Source of the DNA: Fen-183 sp036504335
Lineage (GTDB): Bacteria; Acidobacteriota; Thermoanaerobaculia; UBA5066
Length of the DNA: 64,000 nt
NCBI GenBank assembly: GCA_036504335.1
Contig: DASXVJ010000031.1
Coordinates: 5,504-69,503 of the forward strand
Reading direction: 5' to 3'
Shown here piece by piece: positions 15,697-24,494 of this stretch. The notes beneath the pieces were generated by a model. The model did not search any database and was not told the origin of the DNA. It saw only the letters and a list, made by a program, of their open reading frames with translations. The position numbers were made by a program, and so were the translations under genes. The stretch's first letter is position 1. Every line of letters starts with the position of its first letter.

Positions 15697-18191
15697 GAGG
15701 CCTCCTCGACCACGGCGAACTCGACACAGACGCCCTTCGCGTAGCCGGAAACACCGGGCACGACGTCCACGGCGCCGTCCCAGCGCCTGACGGCGTCGGC
15801 CACGACGCCCAGTCCGCGTTCGGCGGCGCGCCCGCGGATCATCTCGGCCGTGAGCGGCCGGGGATCGGCGTCGTAGAGAATGAAGCGTCCCTGCGCCTGC
15901 CCCGTCACGGGATCGCGGCGCCGCTCGGCGAGGAGCCCGAGGCGCGGCGAGTCGAGTGCGTTCGCGAAGAGATTCCGGAAGATCGTCTCCCATTCGGGGC
16001 CCGGCAGCTTCACGCGCAGCGGAACGCCCGCCTCCGCGAAGAGCCCCATCGGCTCGAGCGCCGGGGCGGGATGCCTCTTCTCGCGCGCCACCGAGGCGAG
16101 GAGGGCCTCGAGCGCCGCCCACGAGGCCTGTATCGAGCCGGCCGCGTCGAGCAGGCCGTTGAGATCCTGCGCCGTGCGCGCATTCAGCGTCGCCGCCGCG
16201 CGCCCCAACCGGGACGCGAGCCCCACGAGGCGCCGGGCCGGCAGCGTACGGCCCGCCGCGAGCGACGCGAGGTCGTCGTGCGCGGCGTCGAGCGTGTCGA
16301 GCGCCGCCGCGACGGGGGCGAAGACCGGGTCCTTGTGCCTGAGGTTCAGCGCGGCCCCGTGGCGGCGCGCGAGGGCCGCGAGGTCGTCGAGCGCGGCGCG
16401 TCCCTCGGCCACGAGGCCGGGGCCCGCGCCCGAGCCGTAGAGACGGGCCGCGAGGATTTCGGCGCTGGGGCGGAAGTCGTCGCTCGACCCCAGGCGCTCC
16501 TCGGCGCCGCCGAGCAGCAGGCCGCCGTGCTTGAAGACCTCGTGCGACAGCCGGCCGAGGACGGGCCGCACCTCGCGCGTGGCTCCGGGATCGCGGCGCA
16601 GCCACTCGGCCAGCGTGAGGCCGCGGCGCCGCCTCAGGAGGAGCCCGGCCGCGAGGAAGACGCCGAACGCCGCGAGGCCGATGGCCCCGCCGCGCAGCGT
16701 CTGGAAGCGCCGGTCCATACGCTCGACGGCCGCGCGCGCCTCGTCTCGGTGCAGACCGTCCGGCGCCTCGGCGACGTAACGCCGAAACCAGCGGACCGCC
16801 TCGAGCTCCTTCCCGCCGGACGCGGCCCGGCGACCCAGCTCCCAGAGCGCCTCGCGCGAGCCCGCCTGCTCGGCTTTCTGCCACGCGGCCGCCGCGTCGC
16901 CGCCCCGGCCCGGCAGGGGCTCGAGGAGGGCCGCGAGGCGTTCCCACGCGGACGCGCGGGACGGGTCCACCTCGAGAGCCTTCGTCAGCGCCGCCTCGGC
17001 GCCCGCGGCGTCGCCGCCCTGTCCGCGCACGGTCGCGAGCAGCTCCCAGGCCGGCACGAACGCGGGATCGAGGCGGACGGCTTCTTCGAGCTCGCGGCGC
17101 GCCTGCTCGGCCCCCGACGCGTCGCCGCGGCGCAGGTACACCTGCGCGAGCCGGAAGGGCGGCGCCGCAGGCGAGGACTCGGCGAAGGGCCCCTCGCCGG
17201 CCGCGCGCCCCGCGGGCCGCGCGAGGCTCGCGACGAGCTTCTCCCTCAGCGGTTCCGTCGCCTGCCTGCCCGCCGGCGTCGCGGAGGCCCGCCACGCGTC
17301 CAGCCGCTCCAGCGCGCGCGCGGGATCGCCCCAGGCGGCCCAGCGGTCGGCGGCCTCGCGCAGGAGGCGCGGCATCTCCGGCCGGAGCGCGATCGCGCGG
17401 TCGAGCAGCGCGAGGGATTCCTCCTTCGCCGGCCGGTCGGGCTCGCTCCAGAGCAGGTTCGCGAGCGCCAGCACCGCGTCGAAACGGTCCGGGTCGGCCG
17501 CCAGCGCGGTCCGGAACGCGGCCGCGGCCTCGACGTCGCGCCCTTCGCGCTCCTCGAGCGCGCCGAGGGCGAGAGCGGCCTCCACGTAGCCGGGCGAGGT
17601 TCCGAGAGCGCGCCGGAACGCGCCGCGCGCGCCGGCGGTCGCGCCCCGGGCCAGGAGCGTCTTGCCTTCGGCGAAGGCGGCGCGCGCGTCGGCCGAGGGC
17701 GGCGCGAAGCCCGGGCGCACGGGCACGCCCTTGGCTTCTTCCTCGGCGTCGAGGCGGCGGATGCGCTCGCCGATCCACGTTCCCGCCGGCCGGCCGCGCC
17801 GCCCCTGCGCGGCGAGGACGTGGCCGTACTGCAGCATCGCGTCGCGGCGGTCGCCGCGGGCTTCGGCCTGGCGGGCGAGGACGAGGCGGTCGGGCGCCGA
17901 GAGCAGCTCCGGCGCCTCCCGCGCCGCCGCCTGCAGGAGCCGCGCCTCGTCGTCCGCATCCCCCGCCGAGGCCGCGAGATCGGCGGCCCGCAGCGTGAGA
18001 AAGAGCGGCGGCCAGAGCGTGGAGAGCCTTGCCCGGCGCAGGAGGTCGCGCGCCTGCGCCACCGCTTCGGCATCCCGGGGCGAAGCCGCGACGAGCCCCG
18101 CCGCGGCCTGAGCGAGATGCTCGGCGTCGTCCTCGCACCCGGCGGGCGCGGGAGCCGCCGCCAGCGCAAGCGCGAGGACTCCCCCGAGCAC
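15693..18191 (-). CDS. TPR-containing histidine kinase-like protein
   Basis: An 832-residue protein starting at GTG 18191, nine bases after AGGAAGG. A hydrophobic signal-like start (VLGGVLALALAAAPAPAG) is followed by many tetratricopeptide repeats to about residue 500, for example RLDPAFVPAWELLATVRG. A transmembrane helix (GAIGLAAFGVFLAAGLLL) comes next. The cytoplasmic part has a possible phospho-accepting LSHEVFKHGG and a degenerate HATPase domain with WETIFRNLFANALDS as N-box and RGLGVVADAVRRWDG as G-box. The periplasmic TPR region presumably senses a protein partner. The histidine box is atypical, so activity needs proof. Confidence 0.72.
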   Translation of the reverse strand: MLGGVLALALAAAPAPAGCEDDAEHLAQAAAGLVAASPRDAEAVAQARDLLRRARLSTLWPPLFLTLRAADLAASAGDADDEARLLQAAAREAPELLSAPDRLVLARQAEARGDRRDAMLQYGHVLAAQGRRGRPAGTWIGERIRRLDAEEEAKGVPVRPGFAPPSADARAAFAEGKTLLARGATAGARGAFRRALGTSPGYVEAALALGALEEREGRDVEAAAAFRTALAADPDRFDAVLALANLLWSEPDRPAKEESLALLDRAIALRPEMPRLLREAADRWAAWGDPARALERLDAWRASATPAGRQATEPLREKLVASLARPAGRAAGEGPFAESSPAAPPFRLAQVYLRRGDASGAEQARRELEEAVRLDPAFVPAWELLATVRGQGGDAAGAEAALTKALEVDPSRASAWERLAALLEPLPGRGGDAAAAWQKAEQAGSREALWELGRRAASGGKELEAVRWFRRYVAEAPDGLHRDEARAAVERMDRRFQTLRGGAIGLAAFGVFLAAGLLLRRRRGLTLAEWLRRDPGATREVRPVLGRLSHEVFKHGGLLLGGAEERLGSSDDFRPSAEILAARLYGSGAGPGLVAEGRAALDDLAALARRHGAALNLRHKDPVFAPVAAALDTLDAAHDDLASLAAGRTLPARRLVGLASRLGRAAATLNARTAQDLNGLLDAAGSIQASWAALEALLASVAREKRHPAPALEPMGLFAEAGVPLRVKLPGPEWETIFRNLFANALDSPRLGLLAERRRDPVTGQAQGRFILYDADPRPLTAEMIRGRAAERGLGVVADAVRRWDGAVDVVPGVSGYAKGVCVEFAVVEEAS

Positions 18192-18196
18192 GGAGG

Positions 18197-19846
18197 TCAG
18201 CCTTCCTGCCGCGCGGAGAGGCCGAGCTTGTTGAACCTCAGGCGCACCGCCCTCTCGTCCGCGGCCGAGCCCGTCATCCGCTCCGCCATGCGCACGAAAT
18301 CGCCGTGGCACTCGTGGAAGAGCTGCCGGAAAGCCGCGCGCTCGAGCTCGCGCCGGTAGTCCTCGACGTTCGTCACCTTCGGGCGCGGCAGGGTCAGAAC
18401 GTCCTCGCGGCCCGCGTCGGCCTCTTCCTGCCGCGCCTCCGCGAGCAGGTCGAACAGGAGCCGGTTCTCGAACGCGAAGACGACGCGTCCCGCGCGGTCG
18501 AGAGACGCCGCCGATCTCCCGTAGAGAGTGGCGGCGAGCAGATCCGAGAGGACCATTCCGAACTGCCGGAGATTGCCCGGCCACGGGTGCTTCGCCATCG
18601 CGGCCCACGCCTTGCGCGGGAGGAAGAAGACCACGGGGGCGCGGCTGCGCGAGAGCTCCTCGTCGCCTCGCGCCAGCTCGAACGCGTCGCCCTTCTCGGG
18701 CTCAGGCGCGCCGGCCGCGCGCACCTGTGCGAGGATCTCGGCACGGTGGCCGGGGTCGGCGAAGAACGCGGCCGTGTGGTCGTCGGCCAGGTCCTCGAGG
18801 TCCTCCCGGCGCTCGGCGAGAGGCGGGAGCGCGAGGGCGAGCGCGGGGTTCAGGCGCATGAGGAGGTCGGCGCGGAACGTCCCGTCAGAGACCTTCTTCC
18901 GCAGGTCGACGTTCGACGCCGCGACGATGCGGGCCGTGTGCGGCACCGACGCCGTCGCGCCCACGCGCCGGATCACGCCGTCGTTGAGAGCGGTGAGGAG
19001 CGACTTCTGCGCGTCGAGCGACAGGTTTTCGATCTCGTCGATGAAGAGCGTCCCGCCGGCGGCCGCCTCGAAGACGCCCGGGCGGTCCGCCACCGAGCCC
19101 GTGTACGACCCGCGCACGGAGCCGAAGAGCGCGGCCGCGAGGAGCGTGTCGGGCACCGTCGCGCAGTCGAACGAGACGAGCGGTCCCTTCCGGCCCGAGA
19201 GCGGGTGCAGGACCTCGCGCACCAGGAAGTTCTTGCCCGAGCCGGTCGGCCCGGTCACGAGGAGCGGCAGCGGCGTCGGCGCCAGCGACGCGATCCGTCT
19301 CCTGAGCTCGCGCATCGCCGGGCCCCGGCCCCAGAAGAACTGTCCCGTCGAGAGCGGCGCGTCGCGGTCGGCGAGGACGCGCCTCACGACGCGGACGAGG
19401 CCCTCGCCCGTCGTCTCGTCCTCGCCCACGGTGTACGTGAACGCGTCCGCGCGGAGGCGGCGCGCCTCGTCCTCGAACGGAATGTCCTCGTGCGCCGTCG
19501 TCAGGATCACGGGCAGGTCCGGAGCACGGCGGCGGAGGCGCTCGAGGATGTAGAGGCCCTGGCGGTCACGCCGTTCGCGGCGCTCGCGCTTCCCCGCGAC
19601 CGATTCGCCGAGCGGCTTTCGGTCCGGCAGGAGATCCTCGTCGGCGATCTCGAAGCGCAGGTCGAGGACGACCGCGTCGGGCAGGCGCCCGCCCCGCACG
19701 AGCGCCGCCTCGGCCTCGGCCCAGCTCGCGGCGAAAGCCTTCGAGTCCGACGGGCCCGCGAGGACGAGGTCCGGCGCGAACTTCCGGAAAAGCTCCGCCG
19801 TGCGGGCCTGGTCGTCGACGACGAGAAGCCGCGGCCCGCCCTTCAC
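18197..19846 (-). CDS. Response regulator with sigma-54-activator-type AAA+ domain
   Basis: A 549-residue protein starting at GTG 19846 (GTGA overlap with the gene before). The receiver domain (LLVVDDQARTAELF, DAVVLDLRFE) has a charged insertion of about 26 residues before RQGLYILERL. The AAA+ domain has Walker A GPTGSGKNFL, Walker B GGTLFIDEIENLS, and DLLMRLNPALALALPPLAER. The GAFTGA loop that contacts sigma-54 reads GSYTGS. HPWPGNLRQF and a Fis-like C-terminus (AVRLRFNKLGLS) are present. It probably regulates transcription in response to the TPR kinase; whether it works with sigma-54 is doubtful. Confidence 0.8.
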   Translation of the reverse strand: MKGGPRLLVVDDQARTAELFRKFAPDLVLAGPSDSKAFAASWAEAEAALVRGGRLPDAVVLDLRFEIADEDLLPDRKPLGESVAGKRERRERRDRQGLYILERLRRRAPDLPVILTTAHEDIPFEDEARRLRADAFTYTVGEDETTGEGLVRVVRRVLADRDAPLSTGQFFWGRGPAMRELRRRIASLAPTPLPLLVTGPTGSGKNFLVREVLHPLSGRKGPLVSFDCATVPDTLLAAALFGSVRGSYTGSVADRPGVFEAAAGGTLFIDEIENLSLDAQKSLLTALNDGVIRRVGATASVPHTARIVAASNVDLRKKVSDGTFRADLLMRLNPALALALPPLAERREDLEDLADDHTAAFFADPGHRAEILAQVRAAGAPEPEKGDAFELARGDEELSRSRAPVVFFLPRKAWAAMAKHPWPGNLRQFGMVLSDLLAATLYGRSAASLDRAGRVVFAFENRLLFDLLAEARQEEADAGREDVLTLPRPKVTNVEDYRRELERAAFRQLFHECHGDFVRMAERMTGSAADERAVRLRFNKLGLSARQEG

Positions 19847-20307
19847 GATCCGCCCCCGCGCCCGCCGAACGGCCGGACGACCTCCGGCCCCTCCTCCACG
19901 GCGACGCGCCGGTAGAACGCCGTGCAGGCGCGCGACGCCTCCGCACACGCGTCGTCCAGGGACTGAAGAGAAGAGAGAGATTCTTCGAGTGTAAGAAGCA
20001 TGGGTCGCGCCGCCGCGATGCGATCGACGGCTCGGCCGACCGTGGCCAGGTCGGGGTCGTCCGCGTCGAACATGTGCCCCTCTTCTTTCTTCCACTCGAA
20101 GAAATTCTTCACGACGTCCCGCTGCGCGTCGCCACCGCTCGCGGGGGGCAGGAGGTCGGCCGCGAGGCGGGCGCGCAGCGCCGCGGGATCCGTTTCGTGC
20201 TCCTCCGGCGCGCTCCACCGGAGCGCCTTCCCCACGTCGTGCTTCAAGCGAAAGGCTGCGGTCTTGCGCCGCAGCCTCCGGTCTTCGACTTCGTGCGATT
20301 TCGTCAT
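19843..20307 (-). CDS. Hypothetical protein, first gene of the signalling module
   Basis: A 154-residue protein I do not recognise. It is highly charged, with no membrane segment or signal peptide, and is probably helical (RLRRKTAAFRLKHDVGKALRW). Its middle is encoded by a dispersed inverted element, giving VVKNFFEWKKEEGH and LTLEESLSSLQS. It overlaps the AAA+ regulator start by four bases and follows the secreted protein gene by nine bases, so it is in the operon. A role as adaptor in the pathway is only a guess from position. Confidence 0.6.
   Translation of the reverse strand: MTKSHEVEDRRLRRKTAAFRLKHDVGKALRWSAPEEHETDPAALRARLAADLLPPASGGDAQRDVVKNFFEWKKEEGHMFDADDPDLATVGRAVDRIAAARPMLLTLEESLSSLQSLDDACAEASRACTAFYRRVAVEEGPEVVRPFGGRGGGS
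19963..20112. repeat. Dispersed inverted element, pair 5
   Basis: The left arm (19963-20004) is a GA tract with GAGATTCTTCGAGTG then TAAGAAGCATGGG. The right arm (20076-20112) has CCCCTCTTCTTTCTTCC and ACTCGAAGAAATTCTTC. About 70 bp separate them. Both lie inside the minus-strand 154-residue gene and preserve its frame. The core carries TTCGAAGAA rather than TTCTAAGAA, as in pairs 1 and 4. Confidence 0.6.
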
Positions 20308-20316
20308 CGTCCGGGA

Positions 20317-21849
20317 TTATCCGCTCAGCCGATCGCCCGTCTGCGCGAGGCGCGGCCAGTCCACGACGCCCGGCGCCGAGAACGGCCGGTCCACGAAAAC
20401 GGGCCGCCTGCCGCCCTCCACGTCGCAGAGGACGTGGCGCTTCGGAATGCGCGTTCCGTCCGCCGTGAATCCCTCGCACACGACGAGGAGGAGCCGGCCG
20501 TCCGGCGAGAAGCCGAGCGACGTCGTGTAGCGGTCCGCGTTCCCGGCCTCCGGCGCGCCCGCCCCGCCCGACGCGAGGATCTCGGGCTCGGCGGCCGCGG
20601 CGGGGTCGAACACGCGCGCGCGAGCCAGGTCGAGGAGGCGCGTCCGGCGTCGGCCGGAAACCGGGGCCTCGTCCCACACGAGCCTTCGGCCCGAAGAGTC
20701 GAACGCGAGGCTCGCCGGGTCGGCGCCCACGACCGTGAACGGCTGGATCGCGTCCTTCCCGTCCGGCCTCGCGACGACGAGGAGCGTCGCGCCCCCCTTC
20801 GAGACGAACTGCGCGCGCAGGCCGCCTGCCGAGACGACGGGCTTCTCGGAGACGACCCGCTTCGGGAGCGACTTCGTGAGGCGCGCGACGAGACGGTCGG
20901 CCGCGCGGCGGCGCGCGGCGTCGGACGCCGTGGACGAGACCTCGGAGGCGGACTCGATGGCCGCGTCGCGGTAGAGCGGGAAGCCCTCCGCGTCGCCCGT
21001 CCGGATCGCGTTCTCCGCGAGAGACGTCAGAAGCCGCGCACGCTCGAGCTGCAGCGCCGTCCGCCGCGGCGAGGCCGGGAACGACGCCAGGAATTCCCCG
21101 AGGTCCTTCTCGCGCCGCGAGGCCGCTTTCGGGTCGAAGACGCCGCGGCCGTCCGTGATCGAGCCGCAGGCCGTGAGGAGGCGGAGGCGCACCCGTTCGG
21201 CGAGATCCGCCGGAGGCGCGAGCGCCATGGCCCGGCGGTAGGCCTCGCCGTCGTAGCGGAAGGTTGCGCCGTCGCCGGCGGGGACGACGTTCACGCCCCA
21301 CAGACCGGCCACGTGGGTCGACGCCGGCGCGCGGCCGTCCTCGGCGCGGCGGGCGCCCTGCGCGAGCAGCTCGCCGGCGTGGCCGAGCAGCTCCCAGGCG
21401 TCCGCGTTGGCCGGCTCGCGCCGCACGGCTTCGCCGAGGTAGGCGGCCGCGAGCACCGGGCGGTCGCGCGAGTCGAGGAGGAGACGCGCGTTCCGGACGA
21501 GATCCTCGGCCTTCGTCTGGGGATCGTCGAGGACGAAGAACGCCGAGGCGTCGGCCCAGCCCTTGACGGCTACGGACCCGCCCCACCCCGGAGACGTCAC
21601 GAGGACCTTGCCGCCCACGCGCTCGAGGAGCGTCGCGGGCGCGCTGGCGGCCACGCGGCCGCCGCGGGCGACGCGGTCGTCCGGGCGCTCCGCGAGGACG
21701 ACGGAGCGCAGGGCCACGAGGCGCGCGCCCTTGAGAGCGGCCGCCTCCACGCCCTCGGCGCGCGCGAGCGCGGCGAGGAGGAGCGGGGACGCGAGCAGGC
21801 CGAGGAACGCGAGGAGCCTGAGGATCGGGGCGACGTAGCGGCGGACCAT
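20317..21849 (-). CDS. Secreted protein of unknown function, helical plus propeller-like
   Basis: A 510-residue protein with a signal peptide or anchor (APILRLLAFLGLLASPLLLAA). After a possible SH3-like N-terminal part (LERVGGKVLVTSPGWGGSVAVKGW) comes a helical region with TPR-like character (RREPANADAWELLGHAGELL). The C-terminal region looks like propeller blades (FDSSGRRLVWDEA, LGFSPDGRLLLVVCEG). No enzymatic motif is seen. It heads the minus-strand operon that encodes the TPR kinase and regulators, so it may be a sensor component or target. The FRYDGEAYRRAM stretch recalls VYDGEAFRRAAG in the secreted protein at 23346-24494. Confidence 0.6.
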   Translation of the reverse strand: MVRRYVAPILRLLAFLGLLASPLLLAALARAEGVEAAALKGARLVALRSVVLAERPDDRVARGGRVAASAPATLLERVGGKVLVTSPGWGGSVAVKGWADASAFFVLDDPQTKAEDLVRNARLLLDSRDRPVLAAAYLGEAVRREPANADAWELLGHAGELLAQGARRAEDGRAPASTHVAGLWGVNVVPAGDGATFRYDGEAYRRAMALAPPADLAERVRLRLLTACGSITDGRGVFDPKAASRREKDLGEFLASFPASPRRTALQLERARLLTSLAENAIRTGDAEGFPLYRDAAIESASEVSSTASDAARRRAADRLVARLTKSLPKRVVSEKPVVSAGGLRAQFVSKGGATLLVVARPDGKDAIQPFTVVGADPASLAFDSSGRRLVWDEAPVSGRRRTRLLDLARARVFDPAAAAEPEILASGGAGAPEAGNADRYTTSLGFSPDGRLLLVVCEGFTADGTRIPKRHVLCDVEGGRRPVFVDRPFSAPGVVDWPRLAQTGDRLSG

Positions 21850-22087
21850 GTGAACCTCCCGGCGCGGGGTCTTTCTCCGCGCCTGCCCTCGCTCTCTTCA
21901 CGCCGTGTGCCGTGCCGCCCCAGCGCCACGCATGCGGCCCGGTCGCTCTAGATTATGCAATTCAGAGAATTTTTCTTCGAATAGGAATACGGAACGGCGT
22001 CGGCTTGGTGCGCCGGACGCGCTCGTTCGTTGGCACCCTTCGTGGATTCCTCCTCCTCAGCGGCAATCCCGCCGCGAAGGAGACGAC
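21850..22087. promoter_or_regulatory. Divergent intergenic region with a single degenerate element arm
   Basis: These 238 bases separate the minus-strand secreted protein from the plus-strand SPFH gene and must carry both promoters. An AT-rich stretch around 21951-21990 contains CTAGATTATGCAATTCAG. It is followed by AGAGAATTTTTCTTCGAATAG, a weak left arm of the dispersed element with no convincing partner. A good ribosome site (GAAGGAGACGAC) precedes ATG 22088. Confidence 0.35.
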
Positions 22088-23314
22088 ATGAGCGACATCT
22101 TCCAAAGCCCTCCGGACCCACCCGATCCTCCGAACCCCTCTAAGCCTCCCCTCTTTCCTCCCCAGGTCCCCCTGAACTGGCTGAAGCGCGTGCCCGTGCG
22201 CGCCGTCCTTCTCGGCGCAGCTCTCGTCTTCGCCGTCTGGTCGGGCGCGCGCTGGGCCGAGCGCAGCTTCCAGTCCGTCGCTCCCGGCGAGGCGGGCCTC
22301 GTCGTGAGCAAGTTCACGGGTGGGACGAGGATCGTGGCGCCGGGCAGCCATTTCCTCCCGGGCGCGTTCTACGTCCTGACGCGCATGCGCGTCTCGGACC
22401 AGCTCCTGTCCGGGCCCTCGGCCACGTTCACCGTCCCGACGAAGGACGGGTTCGCGGTCGGTCTCGTCCTCCAGGCGCGCTGGGCGCTCGACCGCAACCA
22501 GCTCCTCACGCGCTGGGCCGGGCTTCCCGCGAACCCGGGCACCGACGTCGTCGGCCCGGTCCTCGCGTCGGCCTTCCGCAACCTCGCGCCCGAGTACGAC
22601 GCTCCGTCGCTCCTTGCGAGCAAGCGCGAGGAACTCGCGGGCCGCGCCGCGAAGCAGGCCGGCGAGCGCCTCGCCGAGGCCGGGATCCTCCTCAAGGACG
22701 TCCTCGTGAGCGACCTGAAGCTCCCGGCCGAGTTCGAGCGCGGGCGCCTCGCCCTCCTCGAGCAGTCGCAGCTCGTCGAGCGCACCGAGGCGAATCTCCG
22801 GTTCAAGAAGCAGGAGGTCGAGCAGCAGCGCCTCGAGGCCGAGGCGCGCAAGGCGCGCTCGGACAAGGAGGCCGAGGCCGCGGCAAACCGCCGGCTCATC
22901 GAGGCCAAGGCCGAGGCCGACGCGATGACGTACATCCTCCCGCTCAAGGAGAAGGCGATCAAACAGCAGGAGCTCGAGGCCGACGCCCAGAAGGCGCGCC
23001 GCCTGCGCGAGGCGGAGTCGGCCGCGCAGACGATGAAGATCCAGACGGAGGCCGAAGCCTCGCGCCGCCGCACGCTCTCCGAGGCGGAGGCGTTCGCCAT
23101 CCGCCAGACCTCGCTCGCGCAGTTCGAAAACCTCAAGCGCGAGGTCGAGCTCATCGAGAAGAACCCGACGTGGGTCAACAAGACGCTCGCCGAGAAGCTC
23201 GGCGACAAGGTGCAGGTCATCGTCATGCCGAACCTCACCGCCGACATCCTCGGCAAGGAAGCGGGCAAGCGCGTCGCGAACGGCCAGCCCGCGCTCGCCG
23301 CACGCGGCGAATGA
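22088..23314 (+). CDS. SPFH/Band 7 domain membrane protein (flotillin-like)
   Basis: A 408-residue protein; ATG 22088 has GAAGGAGA upstream. A proline-rich cytoplasmic start is followed by one transmembrane helix (VRAVLLGAALVFAVWSGA). A Band 7 domain spans about residues 60-240 (SVAPGEAGLVVSKFTGG, PTKDGFAVGLVLQARW). A long Ala/Glu/Arg-rich coiled coil follows at about 230-370 (EAEAAANRRLIEAKAEADAM). It probably oligomerises at the membrane like flotillin/HflK-type scaffolds. The next secreted protein gene follows after 31 bases and may be co-transcribed. Confidence 0.82.
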   Translation: MSDIFQSPPDPPDPPNPSKPPLFPPQVPLNWLKRVPVRAVLLGAALVFAVWSGARWAERSFQSVAPGEAGLVVSKFTGGTRIVAPGSHFLPGAFYVLTRMRVSDQLLSGPSATFTVPTKDGFAVGLVLQARWALDRNQLLTRWAGLPANPGTDVVGPVLASAFRNLAPEYDAPSLLASKREELAGRAAKQAGERLAEAGILLKDVLVSDLKLPAEFERGRLALLEQSQLVERTEANLRFKKQEVEQQRLEAEARKARSDKEAEAAANRRLIEAKAEADAMTYILPLKEKAIKQQELEADAQKARRLREAESAAQTMKIQTEAEASRRRTLSEAEAFAIRQTSLAQFENLKREVELIEKNPTWVNKTLAEKLGDKVQVIVMPNLTADILGKEAGKRVANGQPALAARGE

Positions 23315-23500
23315 GAAGAGAAGAGAAGAGAAGAGAGAGATTTCCATGAACGTGAAGAGGGGAACCCTCGCAGGAATCGCCATCGCGGCCATGCTGGCGG
23401 ACGTCTCGAGCGCGCAGCAGCCCACACCACCTTCCAAGAAATCCGAATCTTCATCCCCTTCTTCTTCTCTTTCTTCCTCTTCAGCAGACCTCTTCTCTCC
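23313..23500. repeat. Dispersed inverted element, pair 6 (across a start codon)
   Basis: The left arm (23313-23362) is five GAAGA units, then GAGATTTCCATGAACG and TGAAGAGGGG. The right arm (23421-23500) has ACCACCTTCCAAGAAATCC followed by a long CT tract. The left arm contains both the ribosome-binding purines and the ATG of the gene at 23346; the right arm encodes PPSKKSESSSPSSS after the signal peptide. About 60 bp encoding the signal peptide lie between the arms. Confidence 0.6.
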
Positions 23501-24494
23501 GGGCCCCGAGGGCAGCAGGAACCTCGTCATCGTCGGCCGCTATCTCGCGGCCGACGACACCCGGCTGCCGCTCGCGGCGGCGCTCCTGGCGCGCGGCGCG
23601 GGCCGGCTGCGGGCGGACGGGACGCCCGACCCGGGCGCGGAGGTTCTCCTCGGCGAGACGGCCGAGCGCCTCGCGCCACGGCCGGGCGCGGCGCCCGAAG
23701 GCGTCGGGTTCACCGCGCCCTTCGATCCGAAGCTCGGCAGGAAGGTCCGGGTCTACGACGGCGAGGCCTTCCGCCGGGCGGCCGGCGACATCCCCGCCGA
23801 CGCTTCCGGGCCGCTCCGCGACGTCCGCGAGCGCGCTCTGGCCGGCGCCCTGCGGGCGCGCTTTCCGCTGCCCGGCGTCACGCTGATCGCCAAGTGGGAA
23901 GAAGCCGTCGCCTGGCTGACGTTTGCGGAATCGGTCCAGTCCGCGCGCGTCGCCGAAAGCGTGTCGCGCCGCCTCGAGCGCGCCGCCCCCGATCTCGCCC
24001 GTCTCCTGCTCGCGGCCGGAAAGATGGACGACCTGAAGGCCCTCGACCGCAGGCTGACGGACGCGAGCCAGCGGCTCGAAGCGCTCGAGCCCGACCCCGC
24101 GAAGGCCCGGCGACTGCGCGGCGCGGCCCTCGCCGTGCGGCGCCTGGTGGGGAATGGACGGCCGCCGTTTCCTCAGGAGGCGCGGGTCTCGAAGAAGCCG
24201 GGCGCGGCGGTCGTGCGGATCGAGGGCGACATCGGCGCCCTCTCCCTCGTCGTCGTGGAGAACGAAGGCCTGCCGGCCGGGCGCTCGCGGCGCGTCCTCG
24301 CGTCGCCCCTGCTGCCCGTCCCGGGCTCCCTCGCTGTGACGCCGGATCGCCGGGCCGTGACGTGGCTGGAGGCCGAAACGCCGACCCGCCTCGCGCGCGT
24401 CGCATTCGCTCTGGACGGCTCGGGACCGGTCGCGGTCCCGACGCCCGCGGCCTCAGCGAAGGGAAAGAAAGTGAAACGCCGCGATCACCAGTGA
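23346..24494 (+). CDS. Secreted protein of unknown function
   Basis: A 382-residue protein with a signal peptide (MNVKRGTLAGIAIAAMLADVSSA) and then a Ser/Lys-rich low-complexity stretch produced by the inverted element. The mature part is mostly helical and Ala/Arg/Leu-rich (LDRRLTDASQRLEAL), with a beta-rich C-terminal third (GALSLVVVENEG, VTPDRRAVTWLEAE) and a basic tail KGKKVKRRDHQ. Its VYDGEAFRRAAG is similar to a segment of the secreted protein at 20317-21849, suggesting distant relationship. No enzyme motif is visible. The last 42 bases overlap the convergent Nudix gene. Confidence 0.55.
   Translation: MNVKRGTLAGIAIAAMLADVSSAQQPTPPSKKSESSSPSSSLSSSSADLFSPGPEGSRNLVIVGRYLAADDTRLPLAAALLARGAGRLRADGTPDPGAEVLLGETAERLAPRPGAAPEGVGFTAPFDPKLGRKVRVYDGEAFRRAAGDIPADASGPLRDVRERALAGALRARFPLPGVTLIAKWEEAVAWLTFAESVQSARVAESVSRRLERAAPDLARLLLAAGKMDDLKALDRRLTDASQRLEALEPDPAKARRLRGAALAVRRLVGNGRPPFPQEARVSKKPGAAVVRIEGDIGALSLVVVENEGLPAGRSRRVLASPLLPVPGSLAVTPDRRAVTWLEAETPTRLARVAFALDGSGPVAVPTPAASAKGKKVKRRDHQ

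Noticed and set aside
18130..18191. Lipobox in the TPR kinase (PAGC)
   Set aside because: Pro at the -3 position is atypical for lipoproteins, and the protein needs a cytoplasmic kinase domain; treated as a normal signal or anchor.
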